A stretch of 37,314 nucleotides of DNA, taken from Bacteroidetes bacterium 43-93. GTDB lineage: Bacteria; Bacteroidota; Bacteroidia; Chitinophagales; Chitinophagaceae. The translations under genes were made by a program, and so were the position numbers. This document shows, in pieces, positions 24,348 to 31,649 of the stretch (its first letter is position 1; the number at the start of each line of letters is the position of its first letter). The notes below the pieces were generated by a model. It did not search any database, was not told where the DNA came from, and saw nothing but the letters and a program-made list of their open reading frames with translations. Location: NCBI GenBank assembly GCA_001897855.1, contig MKUO01000022.1:1-37314 (forward strand). The letters run 5' to 3'.

Positions 24348-25013
24348 TTATTTTTCAGCTTCAGCCGGTTTCTTCTTACCGAAGAACATTTTGAAAATTA
24401 CAGGTGCGGTGGTGACTATGATCAGGCCTATCACTATCTTTTCAAAGTTATGATGCACCCATTCGTTCTTACCGAGGAAGTAACCTGATAGCGTCATACT
24501 CATGATCCACGCTACGCTACCTATGATATTGAATGAAAAGAACTTCTTCCGGTCCATACGAACTATGCCTGCAACGATAGGGGCAAACGTGCGCACAATA
24601 GGAAGGAAGCGAGCCAGAATAATGGCACTACCACCACGTTTATCATAGAATTCTTTTGCCTGCAATACGTGTTTTCTTTTAAACAATAAAGTATCGCGCT
24701 TTTCAAACAGGATTGGGCCGGTTTTTTTGCCAAACCAATAGCCTACCATATTACCTATAATACCTGCTATACTGAATATAGCAATCCAGTAGCTTAGGTT
24801 TGCAAAATCATTTGGAAATGGGTTGCCGGAGTCGGCGATCATCAGGCCTGCAACAAATAGCAAGGAATCTCCCGGCAGGAAAAAACCAACGAACAAACCG
24901 GTCTCCGCGAAAATGATCAAAGCTACCAGGTAAAGGCCGCCATAATCTTTCACCAGTTCCTTCAACTTATCTGCGTTCGTCAGCTGCTTTAAAAGCTCTA
25001 TGATATTGTGCAT
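24348..25013 (-). CDS. DedA-family (VTT-domain) membrane protein
   Basis: 221 residues. The family marks are present: E37 in FAETGLFVGFFLPGDSLLF with D49, and R135 and R141 in ARFLPIVRTFAP. Re-entrant and transmembrane segments lie at about 28-60, 74-95 and 128-205. DedA proteins act in lipid flipping or recycling (for example of undecaprenyl phosphate or phosphatidylethanolamine) and affect membrane potential; which lipid this one handles is not evident. It sits between an MFS transporter and an amino-acid/dicarboxylate symporter on the same strand, with gaps of 34 and 43 bases. Confidence 0.9.
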   Translation of the reverse strand: MHNIIELLKQLTNADKLKELVKDYGGLYLVALIIFAETGLFVGFFLPGDSLLFVAGLMIADSGNPFPNDFANLSYWIAIFSIAGIIGNMVGYWFGKKTGPILFEKRDTLLFKRKHVLQAKEFYDKRGGSAIILARFLPIVRTFAPIVAGIVRMDRKKFFSFNIIGSVAWIMSMTLSGYFLGKNEWVHHNFEKIVIGLIIVTTAPVIFKMFFGKKKPAEAEK

Positions 25014-25056
25014 TATGGTTTTTTAGCGGCGTGAAAATAAAGAATTTAACCCAATT

Positions 25057-26451
25057 CTATCCATTTAATGAGTTTTCCCATTTGCTCACTGCTACGGTGG
25101 CTACACTGTTGCCTATAACGTTGGTAGCACTGCGGCCCATATCCAGCAGCGGATCTATGCCCAATAACAGCGCCAGCCCCGCCTCGGGTATGTTGAAGGT
25201 GGCCAGGGTCCCTGCTATTACCACCAGCGATGCCCTTGGCACCCCGGCAATGCCTTTACTGGTAAGCATCAATACCAGCAGCATACTTAGTTCCGTACCG
25301 GGATCAAGGTGTATGCCGTACGCCTGCGCTATGAACATAGATGCAAAGGTCATATACATCATAGAGCCATCAAGGTTGAACGAATAACCTAATGGCAGCA
25401 CAAAGCTTACAATGCGATTGTTGCATCCAAATCGCTCCAGCTCCATCATGGTTTTAGGGAATGCTGCCTCACTGCTGCTGGTGCTAAACGCCAGCAAAGT
25501 AGGTTCTTTGATATGCCTGAGCAATGTAAATATCCGCTTCCTGACAAATAAGCTGCCCGCCAATAATAACACGATCCATAAAAGCAACAATCCAAAATAA
25601 AATTCGCTGATAAAAATAGAATAGGTAGAAAGAATGCCCAGGCCTTGCTTCGCTATTATCGCCGTCATAGCGCCGAATACTGCAACGGGTGCTGCCTTCA
25701 TCACATAGCCTGTTATTTTCAATATCACATGGGCAATCGCGTCCATAGCTTTGATGACGATCTCACCCTTTTCTCCTATTGCTGCTGTTGCTACACCGAA
25801 GAAAAGGGCAAATACCACTATCTGCAATATCTCGTTCTTCGCCATAGATTCAAAGACACTGCTGGGAAATACATGATATAGAAATTCCCTCAGCGTCAGG
25901 GCTGTCTTTTTAATTCCGGTATCCACCGCTGCACCCGGTAATGGTAAATGCATGGCCACACCAGGCTTAAAGAAATTCACCAGCATCATACCCAAAAAAA
26001 GGCTGGCAAAAGATGCACTGAAAAACCAAAGCAATGTTTTACCGCCAATACGGCCCACAGATTTAATATCACCGAGTTTTGCAACCCCAACCACCAGTGT
26101 AGTAAATACCAACGGGGCTACGATCATTTTAATAAGCCTGAGGAAAATATCAGCCAGCAGGGAGAAAGGCTCCAGTTTATCATCCCGGGCAATTATTGCT
26201 GCCGATTTAGATTTTGATAAAGACTCGATCTCTGCCTTCAGCGAATGATATGCAGGGAAAGTAGTATCGTGAAGTGTTGTTAATTGATTTTGCAAAGATT
26301 TTATGGTTACCTCTGCAGTGGCAATCCTTTGGTTTTCTGTTGATACGTAACTTGTGTTAAGTACAAATCCCAGGCCTATGCCTAGTACCAGGGCAATGAG
26401 AATATATAATGTAAGGCGGTTCTTTTTAGTAGAAGTGCTTATTTCTGCCAT
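25057..26451 (-). CDS. Dicarboxylate/amino acid:cation symporter (GltP/DctA family)
   Basis: 464 residues of the SLC1/DAACS fold. HP1 has SSSEAAFP (325-332), segment 7 has NLDGS (359-363), HP2 has KGIAGVPRAS (399-408), and segment 8 has LLDMGRSATNVIGNS. R440 in DMGR matches the arginine that binds the side-chain carboxylate in acidic substrates, so glutamate, aspartate or a C4-dicarboxylate is expected. The position of the second substrate-binding Asp in GltPh (TGD) is Asn448 here. Unusually, residues about 33-90 after segment 1 are a polar, heptad-like insert. The gene lies 15 bases after the D-cysteine desulfhydrase-like gene, consistent with joint uptake and breakdown of amino acids. Confidence 0.9.
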   Translation of the reverse strand: MAEISTSTKKNRLTLYILIALVLGIGLGFVLNTSYVSTENQRIATAEVTIKSLQNQLTTLHDTTFPAYHSLKAEIESLSKSKSAAIIARDDKLEPFSLLADIFLRLIKMIVAPLVFTTLVVGVAKLGDIKSVGRIGGKTLLWFFSASFASLFLGMMLVNFFKPGVAMHLPLPGAAVDTGIKKTALTLREFLYHVFPSSVFESMAKNEILQIVVFALFFGVATAAIGEKGEIVIKAMDAIAHVILKITGYVMKAAPVAVFGAMTAIIAKQGLGILSTYSIFISEFYFGLLLLWIVLLLAGSLFVRKRIFTLLRHIKEPTLLAFSTSSSEAAFPKTMMELERFGCNNRIVSFVLPLGYSFNLDGSMMYMTFASMFIAQAYGIHLDPGTELSMLLVLMLTSKGIAGVPRASLVVIAGTLATFNIPEAGLALLLGIDPLLDMGRSATNVIGNSVATVAVSKWENSLNG

Positions 26452-26466
26452 CTGGCTAAGATAGTA

Positions 26467-27372
26467 TTAATAAATGAGGCTTTGTTGTATAGAAGCATTC
26501 CCTTGCAGGCCACCTGTATGGATGCATAAAATGCGGGCATCAGTCGGGAAAACCTGTTGCTGAAGCTGCTGCTGTATACCTGCCATCATCTTACTTGTAT
26601 ATACCATATCCAACGGTATCGCGTTCGTACGATAAAATTCATTCATCAACCCGATCAGTTCATCTGTGTACTTTCCAAAGCCGCCGAAATGCCAATCTGA
26701 ATATATATGCTTGTTGGCTCGTCTATCTGATTCTATATACACATCTATTATCTCGTTCAGATAATCACCCCCCTTCATAGGTGCATACCCGTAAACTTCT
26801 ACTTCACCAGGTAATGCATTAGCAACTCCGCAAAAACTGGTACCTGTGCCTACGGAAAGACAAATATGTGTGTATTTATCATCAATAAAAGAAGCGATTT
26901 CTTCGCAGCCAATACGTCCGTACTCATTCGCTCCACCCTCCGGTATTATGTATGGTGTATCAAATCTCCGGCTCAGTTGTAAAAGGTAGTTCCCCTCCTC
27001 TTTCATTGCATATTCTTCCCTACTGACGAACTGCAGTTCCATACCATACCCCGCACATTCCTGCAAAGTAGATGTCATGCTGTCCTGTGCATAGATACCT
27101 CTGACTATACCGATAGATTTAAATCCGTATTGCTTTGCTGCTGCCGCTGCAGCAACAAGATGGTTGGAATAAGCGCCACCGAACGTAAGTATTGCTTTGT
27201 ATTCTTCATCAATGGCATGCTGCAGGTTGTGTTTCAGTTTATACCACTTATTGCCCGAAACCACAGGATGCACCACATCGAGCCGAAGCATGTCTAACGA
27301 GGCTACATAAGGACGATACCAATCGGCATTAAGAGGCTGTATAAAAGGCTCCCTGTTAGGAATTGTATCCAT
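26467..27372 (-). CDS. PLP-dependent D-cysteine desulfhydrase-like enzyme
   Basis: 301 residues of the ACC deaminase/D-cysteine desulfhydrase family (PLP fold type II). The PLP lysine is K42 in SGNKWYKL, the cofactor loop is GGAYSNH (65-71), and the phosphate loop is SVGTGTSFCG (173-182). At the two positions that separate the activities, ACC deaminase has Glu and Leu, but this protein has T259 (VYTSKMMAG) and T286 (IHTGG). That points to D-cysteine desulfhydrase (pyruvate, sulfide and ammonia from D-cysteine) and not ACC deamination; this is inference from known family residues. Its ATG overlaps the end of era by 17 bases, so the two are one transcript. Confidence 0.85.
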   Translation of the reverse strand: MDTIPNREPFIQPLNADWYRPYVASLDMLRLDVVHPVVSGNKWYKLKHNLQHAIDEEYKAILTFGGAYSNHLVAAAAAAKQYGFKSIGIVRGIYAQDSMTSTLQECAGYGMELQFVSREEYAMKEEGNYLLQLSRRFDTPYIIPEGGANEYGRIGCEEIASFIDDKYTHICLSVGTGTSFCGVANALPGEVEVYGYAPMKGGDYLNEIIDVYIESDRRANKHIYSDWHFGGFGKYTDELIGLMNEFYRTNAIPLDMVYTSKMMAGIQQQLQQQVFPTDARILCIHTGGLQGNASIQQSLIY

Positions 27373-28243
27373 ATTCTTTCAGGTAGTTCTCGTTATCGCG
27401 CCATTTAGGGCGTACTTTCACAAACAATTCCAGGTGCACCTTGCCTTGTACAAACTCTTCTATCGCTTTACGGGCGTTGATGCCTAATTGCTTTATCATA
27501 CTGCCGCCCTTGCCTATCAATATTACTTTCTGCGTTTCGCGGGTAACGATGATGTCAGCTTTTATGACGTTGATATTGGGCTTTTCTTCGAACGATTGTA
27601 TCAGCACAGCTGTATGGTAAGGTATTTCTTCCTGGTACAGGTCGTATATCTGCTTCCTTATCAGCTCGCTTACAAAAAAGCGCACAGGCCTGTCCGATAT
27701 ATGATCTTCGGGATAATAAGGCATCCCTTCCGGTAGGTATTTAAGAATAGCAGGCAATATCTTATCTATATCCTTACCGCTTTTTGCAGATACTGCCAGT
27801 ACATCCTGTATATTGAATTTCTGCTTGTATTGATCTATAATACCTGCAACACTTCCCTTGTCCTTAACAAGGTCTTTCTTATTCAGCAATAGTATAACGG
27901 GCACTTTCAGCTTCAGCATATCATATATTGCCTCAAACTCTTCTATCGGCAATGTTATATCATGCACCAGTATCGCTACATCGGCATCTTCCAATGCGCT
28001 TTTAACGTGCTGCATCATTTTTTGGTGCAGTTTATACTTCGGTTCAATGATTCCTGGGGTGTCAGAAAAAATTACCTGGTAGTTCGGTTCATTAAGTATC
28101 CCTAATATCCTGTGGCGCGTGGTTTGCACTTTTGCAGATGTAATCACCAACTGCTCACCAAGTAATGCATTAAGTAAAGTTGACTTGCCTGCATTAGGCG
28201 CACCGAAAATGTTTACAAAACCCGACTGAAATTGCTCTTGCAT
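27356..28243 (-). CDS. era: Era GTPase, 30S ribosome assembly
   Basis: 295 residues from the ATG at 28243 (MQEQFQSGFVNIFGAPNAGK); a TTG further upstream at 28279 overlaps the promoter and is rejected. The G motifs are GAPNAGKST (14-22), DTPG, NKKD and SAKSG. The C-terminal KH domain carries VILIGKGGSMIKQLGINARK and ends ELFVKVRPKWRDNENYLKEY. Era binds the 3' end of 16S rRNA during small-subunit maturation. It is the first gene of a minus-strand run with the desulfhydrase, symporter, DedA and MFS genes. The -7 element ends about 9 bases before the ATG, so the leader should be only a few bases. Confidence 0.96.
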   Translation of the reverse strand: MQEQFQSGFVNIFGAPNAGKSTLLNALLGEQLVITSAKVQTTRHRILGILNEPNYQVIFSDTPGIIEPKYKLHQKMMQHVKSALEDADVAILVHDITLPIEEFEAIYDMLKLKVPVILLLNKKDLVKDKGSVAGIIDQYKQKFNIQDVLAVSAKSGKDIDKILPAILKYLPEGMPYYPEDHISDRPVRFFVSELIRKQIYDLYQEEIPYHTAVLIQSFEEKPNINVIKADIIVTRETQKVILIGKGGSMIKQLGINARKAIEEFVQGKVHLELFVKVRPKWRDNENYLKEYGYNS

Positions 28244-28251
28244 ATGATACA

Positions 28252-28280
28252 CAAAAGTATGACAAGGAAATAAATTCAAA
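28252..28280 (-). promoter_or_regulatory. era promoter
   Basis: On the minus strand TTTG (28277-28280), a 17-base spacer, then TACTTTTG (28252-28259). It is the same -7 sequence as before parC and speA. The expected start of transcription is about 5 bases before the era ATG. Its -33 element lies 6 bases from the -33 element of the divergent tRNA promoter. Confidence 0.62.
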
Positions 28281-28286
28281 ACTTTG

Positions 28287-28317
28287 TTTGCAGATTAATA
28301 TTGTTGTCCTATCTTTG
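28287..28317 (+). promoter_or_regulatory. Initiator tRNA promoter, full consensus
   Basis: TTTG (28287-28290), a 19-base spacer, then TATCTTTG (28310-28317), a complete match to the Bacteroidota consensus. It lies 10 bases before the tRNA. A second overlapping TTTG is at 28283. Confidence 0.82.
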
Positions 28318-28327
28318 CACCCCACAT

Positions 28328-28399
<72 letters not shown>

Positions 28400-28447
28400 C
28401 AACAACATATAGATTTATCGCTTATAGCGGTACAATTTAGGAAGAGA

Positions 28448-28498
28448 GCCACGTTACACATCCCAAAACAGAGGGATATGAAACGTGGCTTCATCTTT
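28448..28498 (+). terminator. Hairpin after initiator tRNA
   Basis: GCCACGTT (28448-28455) pairs with AACGTGGC (28482-28489), with a further partly paired inner part (ATCCC/GGGAT). TTCATCTTT follows. Likely terminator of the tRNA transcript, with an interrupted T-run. Confidence 0.65.
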
Positions 28499-28566
28499 GC
28501 TATAACCTTGCTAACATCTTATTAACTGGCAGAAAACAAACCGATAACAACAAAACATATTAATTG

Positions 28567-28579
28567 CACTATAATTTTA
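28567..28579 (+). promoter_or_regulatory. Second copy of the lipoprotein promoter-proximal element
   Basis: CACTATAATTTTA, identical to 11381-11393, 26 bases before the start of the paralogous lipoprotein. It contains TAATTTTA as candidate -7 element. Confidence 0.48.
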
Positions 28580-28605
28580 CCATCGAAAAATAAAAAACTA
28601 CAACA

Positions 28606-29082
28606 ATGAAAAACATTCTATTCATCAGCATCCTGGGCATGGTAACTTTTTCTGCCTGCAGTAAAAAGAATAACATCAACGGGAACATTGGAAACAGGGA
28701 CGAGATCCTTACCAGCCGCCACTGGCAAATAACTTCAAAGAAAGCAAACAACGCTCCTGTCGATATCAAATCATGCGAAAAAGACAATTATTTTGTTTTT
28801 GAAACATCAGGCAACGGCCGTTGGGAAGAAGGAAATAACAACTGCTTCGCTATATCCAACAACGGATCAGATAGCACCGGTGCACCCATACCTACAGCTA
28901 CTTACTTTACATGGTCTATCACGGGCGACCAGAGGATCATCTACATCAAAAACTTTGGTAAGGATGGTTATAACCCTGAATGGCAAATCACCAATATGGA
29001 CTACAGCTCATTAGATGTACGTACATCTCAAAGGGTAGATAACGAAACCGTGGTATATGATATACACCTGGTTGCGCTATAA
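28606..29082 (+). CDS. Small lipocalin-like lipoprotein, paralogue of the gene at 11409
   Basis: 158 residues. The signal sequence ends in the lipobox FSAC, giving lipidated Cys18. The mature domain starts RDEILTSRHWQITSK and repeats the layout of the 164-residue lipoprotein: an early Trp, C-KDNYFVFETSGNG, a second Cys (NNNCFA) and TYFTWSI. The closing part (EWQITNMDYSSLDVRT) matches the 'tkMdyssL.v..' strand common in Bacteroidota lipocalin-like proteins. It should sit in the outer membrane, but no ligand or partner is known. It is a single gene with a strong terminator 25 bases past the stop. Confidence 0.86.
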   Translation: MKNILFISILGMVTFSACSKKNNINGNIGNRDEILTSRHWQITSKKANNAPVDIKSCEKDNYFVFETSGNGRWEEGNNNCFAISNNGSDSTGAPIPTATYFTWSITGDQRIIYIKNFGKDGYNPEWQITNMDYSSLDVRTSQRVDNETVVYDIHLVAL

Positions 29083-29107
29083 GACGATACGTATGAAATA
29101 TAACAGG

Positions 29108-29136
29108 CGGAGCGCATATAATGGCGCTCCGTTTTT
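29108..29136 (+). terminator. Intrinsic terminator after lipoprotein gene
   Basis: CGGAGCGC pairs with GCGCTCCG (8 bp) around an 8-base loop, followed by TTTTT. Confidence 0.88.
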
Positions 29137-29180
29137 ATTTAAAATAAGCCACAGGTGTGGCTTTTACGTTTTTTTTCCTT

Positions 29181-29188
29181 TATTTTTG
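29181..29188 (+). promoter_or_regulatory. -7 element of the NlpC/P60 gene
   Basis: TATTTTTG matches TAnnTTTG and lies 21 bases before the ATG at 29210. A T-rich stretch at about 29161-29165 is in the -33 region but is not TTTG. Confidence 0.45.
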
Positions 29189-29209
29189 CTACAATCAAAA
29201 CAGAGGTGG

Positions 29210-29893
29210 ATGAGATTATTGAAGACTGTATGCCTTGGCATAAGCATAGCAGCCTTAGGTTCCCTTGGGGGTTGTACCAGTAGCGAAGAGCTGATGCAGG
29301 CAACCAGCAGAAAAAACACAAAATGCAAAACTGAATTCCTTGACGATGTAACCATTAAGGGTTGCAGCACCAATGTTCACACCAATATCTCCGGCGGTAA
29401 AGTGGTTCTAACGGAAGATACCCACCGCCGAAATAAGAAAGCATCTATCTTAAACAGCTACATACAGCAGAAATATTCTGAGATGATGAATGTAGCCCCC
29501 GACTATATCAGGAGCCTTAAACTATATTCTTTTATTGACGATTGGTATGGCGTTCGTTATCGCCTTGGCGGTAATGACAAGTCTGGCATAGACTGCTCTG
29601 CATTTGTACAGCAGTTATATGGCAATGTGTTCAATATAGAACTGGTACGTACCTCATTCGATCAATATAACTCTGTAACCTACGTTTGGCATAAAACAGA
29701 ATTGCACGAAGGCGATCTTGTATTTTTCCGTACGCGTGGCAAGCATATTACTCATGTGGGCGTGTACTTGATGAACAGTTATTTTGTTCATGCATCTACC
29801 AGCGGTGTGATGATTAGCAGCCTTAAAGAGGGCTACTGGTCGCAAAGGTTTGCAGGTGCAGGATATGTAGACCTGAACAAGAACAAGGGCTGA
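29210..29893 (+). CDS. NlpC/P60-family cell-wall hydrolase lipoprotein
   Basis: 227 residues from the ATG at 29210, which gives a proper lipoprotein signal (MRLLKTVCLG..., lipobox LGGC, Cys22). An open frame extends upstream through the previous terminator and is not used. The C-terminal domain is NlpC/P60: nucleophile C129 in GIDCSAFVQQLYG, H182 in HITHVGVYL and H194 in YFVHAS, with GDLVFF before the first His. Such enzymes cut the D-Glu to diamino-acid bond of peptidoglycan stem peptides. Lipid anchoring puts it at the inner face of the outer membrane. Cysteines at 39 and 52 flank a short insert of unknown role. Confidence 0.92.
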   Translation: MRLLKTVCLGISIAALGSLGGCTSSEELMQATSRKNTKCKTEFLDDVTIKGCSTNVHTNISGGKVVLTEDTHRRNKKASILNSYIQQKYSEMMNVAPDYIRSLKLYSFIDDWYGVRYRLGGNDKSGIDCSAFVQQLYGNVFNIELVRTSFDQYNSVTYVWHKTELHEGDLVFFRTRGKHITHVGVYLMNSYFVHASTSGVMISSLKEGYWSQRFAGAGYVDLNKNKG

Positions 29894-29897
29894 TTTT

Positions 29898-31529
29898 CTA
29901 TTTTTTCATCAACTCCTTTATTGGCTTACCGATGCAACCATTGGGCATTTGAATATGCAGCATAGCTGCAAGTGTTGCGGCTATATCAGTCATGTTTACT
30001 TTTTTAAAGTTTTCCCCCTGGCGAATACCCCATCCGTACCACAACAATGGTATATGTGTATCGTAGGGGTTCCATGTGCCGTGTGTAGTACCTGTTGGGC
30101 CATAACCGCTATACCACCCGGGTTGTAATATCACCTGCAGGCATCCGCTGCGCAACCTGTTATAACCATTCATGGCCATCTTGCAGATATTTGCCGGTGC
30201 TGTGCTGTTTGACATGTGCTCCAGGTCTATTATATAAGCTACCCCATCCTGCTGTTCAAACCATTCAGTGGTAAGGTGTTTTACAGCTTCGCGATCCATT
30301 TTGTATTTGTCAATGCTGCGATCATTCAGATATACCTGGTAATTGCTAAGGTCTCTTACCAGGCTATCCTTGCCCGTTTTCTCTTTCAGCCATTTGTTGA
30401 GCGATGTGAAGGCATCACCTTCTGCACGGTTTCCGGCCGGCAGTTTAATGCTTTGCATATACTCAGCATTATGCGCTGCGCCATGGTCTGCCGTCAGAAA
30501 TATTGTATAATTACCAGCTCCTACATGCCTATCCAGGTATTTCAGCAAAGAAGCTATCTCTTCATCCAGTCTCAGAAACATATCTTCTGCCTCAACAGAG
30601 TTTGGAGTAAATGTGTGGCCTACATAATCTGTTGACGAAAAACTGATACATAGGAAGTCTGTTTCGCTACCCTGCCCCAATTGAGTGCCATGAATGCACG
30701 CCTTGGCTGCCTTTACCAACATGGTATTTGCCGCAGGGAGATACCTAAGCCTGTTGTAATTTGTCTGAGCAGCGGCTACTGAATGGGGAAAGGTGACTTT
30801 ATTCTCTCCTTTAATTGGCCCTTCGAATGTATTATTGTCTGGCAGGCTTTGCACATAGCTACTCTTATCGTACAAAGTGACCCATGTGCTATTTAGGAAA
30901 CTATCTGCCCATCGTTTATTATTGAATTTCGTCATCCAGTCCGGCAAATTATTTCCATAATAGCTACTGCTCATAAAGTTTCCTGTGCTGTCATCAAACC
31001 AGAAAGCGCCATTGGCCAAATGCCCTGCCGGGAGTATAGCCCCCCTATCCTTTATAGAAATACCATACACTTTTGATCGCATATTGGTAGCCAATCGCAG
31101 TTCATCTGTAATGGTACTGGTAAGCATATTGCGCGGGCTCATCTGCCCCGCTTTATAACTACCGGCGACTGCAGTTACGGTTTTATCTTCGGTACAGTAT
31201 ATGCCCTTTCCTGTTTTATTATCCATCCAGTCGTTGGCCACGATGCCATGGATGGAAGGAACACTACCGGTATAAATACAGCTATGACCCGGCGCTGTGA
31301 AACTGGGTAGGTAGTTTATAAAAGCATTCTGGCAGCTATAACCTTCATTCATCATTCGTTTAAAACCATCCTCGCTATAACGGTCATAATAACGATACAG
31401 ATAATCCCACCGCATCTGGTCTACCACGATACCGACTACCAGTTTAGGCCGGGAAACATGTTGATCTTGCCTTGCATCCAGCTTTAATACAAATAACAAA
31501 AAAGCTGCAACTATAAGCGATTTTCTCAT
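29898..31529 (-). CDS. pafA: PafA-type alkaline phosphatase
   Basis: 543 residues from the ATG at 31529, giving a clean signal peptide (MRKSLIVAAFLLFVLKLDA); an ATG at 31571 would add 14 residues. The mature part closely follows the PafA phosphatase: D37 in VVDQMRWDYLYRYY, nucleophile T78 in SFTAPGHS, N99 in HGIVANDW, K160 and R162 in ISIKDRGAILPAGH, then SSTDYVGHTF, LTADHGAAHN and DTHIPL for the two zinc sites. Retention of the Asn, Lys and Arg equivalents marks a phosphate monoesterase of this periplasmic group, which releases phosphate from many organic monoesters. Its stop lies 4 bases from that of the convergent NlpC/P60 gene, with no hairpin between. Confidence 0.9.
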   Translation of the reverse strand: MRKSLIVAAFLLFVLKLDARQDQHVSRPKLVVGIVVDQMRWDYLYRYYDRYSEDGFKRMMNEGYSCQNAFINYLPSFTAPGHSCIYTGSVPSIHGIVANDWMDNKTGKGIYCTEDKTVTAVAGSYKAGQMSPRNMLTSTITDELRLATNMRSKVYGISIKDRGAILPAGHLANGAFWFDDSTGNFMSSSYYGNNLPDWMTKFNNKRWADSFLNSTWVTLYDKSSYVQSLPDNNTFEGPIKGENKVTFPHSVAAAQTNYNRLRYLPAANTMLVKAAKACIHGTQLGQGSETDFLCISFSSTDYVGHTFTPNSVEAEDMFLRLDEEIASLLKYLDRHVGAGNYTIFLTADHGAAHNAEYMQSIKLPAGNRAEGDAFTSLNKWLKEKTGKDSLVRDLSNYQVYLNDRSIDKYKMDREAVKHLTTEWFEQQDGVAYIIDLEHMSNSTAPANICKMAMNGYNRLRSGCLQVILQPGWYSGYGPTGTTHGTWNPYDTHIPLLWYGWGIRQGENFKKVNMTDIAATLAAMLHIQMPNGCIGKPIKELMKK

Positions 31530-31569
31530 TGAGATGGTGTTAATGGCTGCAAAATTGCATATAAATGCC

Positions 31570-31587
31570 ATATCACCAGAGTGATAT
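31570..31587. promoter_or_regulatory. Perfect palindrome in the pafA / oxoamine synthase intergenic region
   Basis: ATATCAC and GTGATAT are separated by CAGA. The site lies 41 bases upstream of pafA and just upstream of the -7 element for the divergent synthase gene, about where its -33 would be. Possible operator; no known regulator matches. Confidence 0.35.
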
Positions 31588-31593
31588 TTTCAT

Positions 31594-31601
31594 TAATTTT
31601 G
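31594..31601 (+). promoter_or_regulatory. -7 element of the oxoamine synthase gene
   Basis: TAATTTTG matches TAnnTTTG, 48 bases before the ATG at 31650. There is no TTTG at -33; the palindrome at 31570-31587 occupies that region. Confidence 0.48.
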
Positions 31602-31649
31602 CACCGTTATTACAATACCATCATTACATAAAATCAGTTCAAGAATATT

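Noticed and set aside
26467-27372. Annotation as ACC deaminase
   Set aside because: The discriminating Glu and Leu of ACC deaminase are Thr259 and Thr286 here, which fits D-cysteine desulfhydrase-like enzymes.
29057-29209. Upstream extension of the NlpC/P60 gene
   Set aside because: It runs through the preceding gene's end and its terminator; the ATG at 29210 starts a proper lipoprotein signal.
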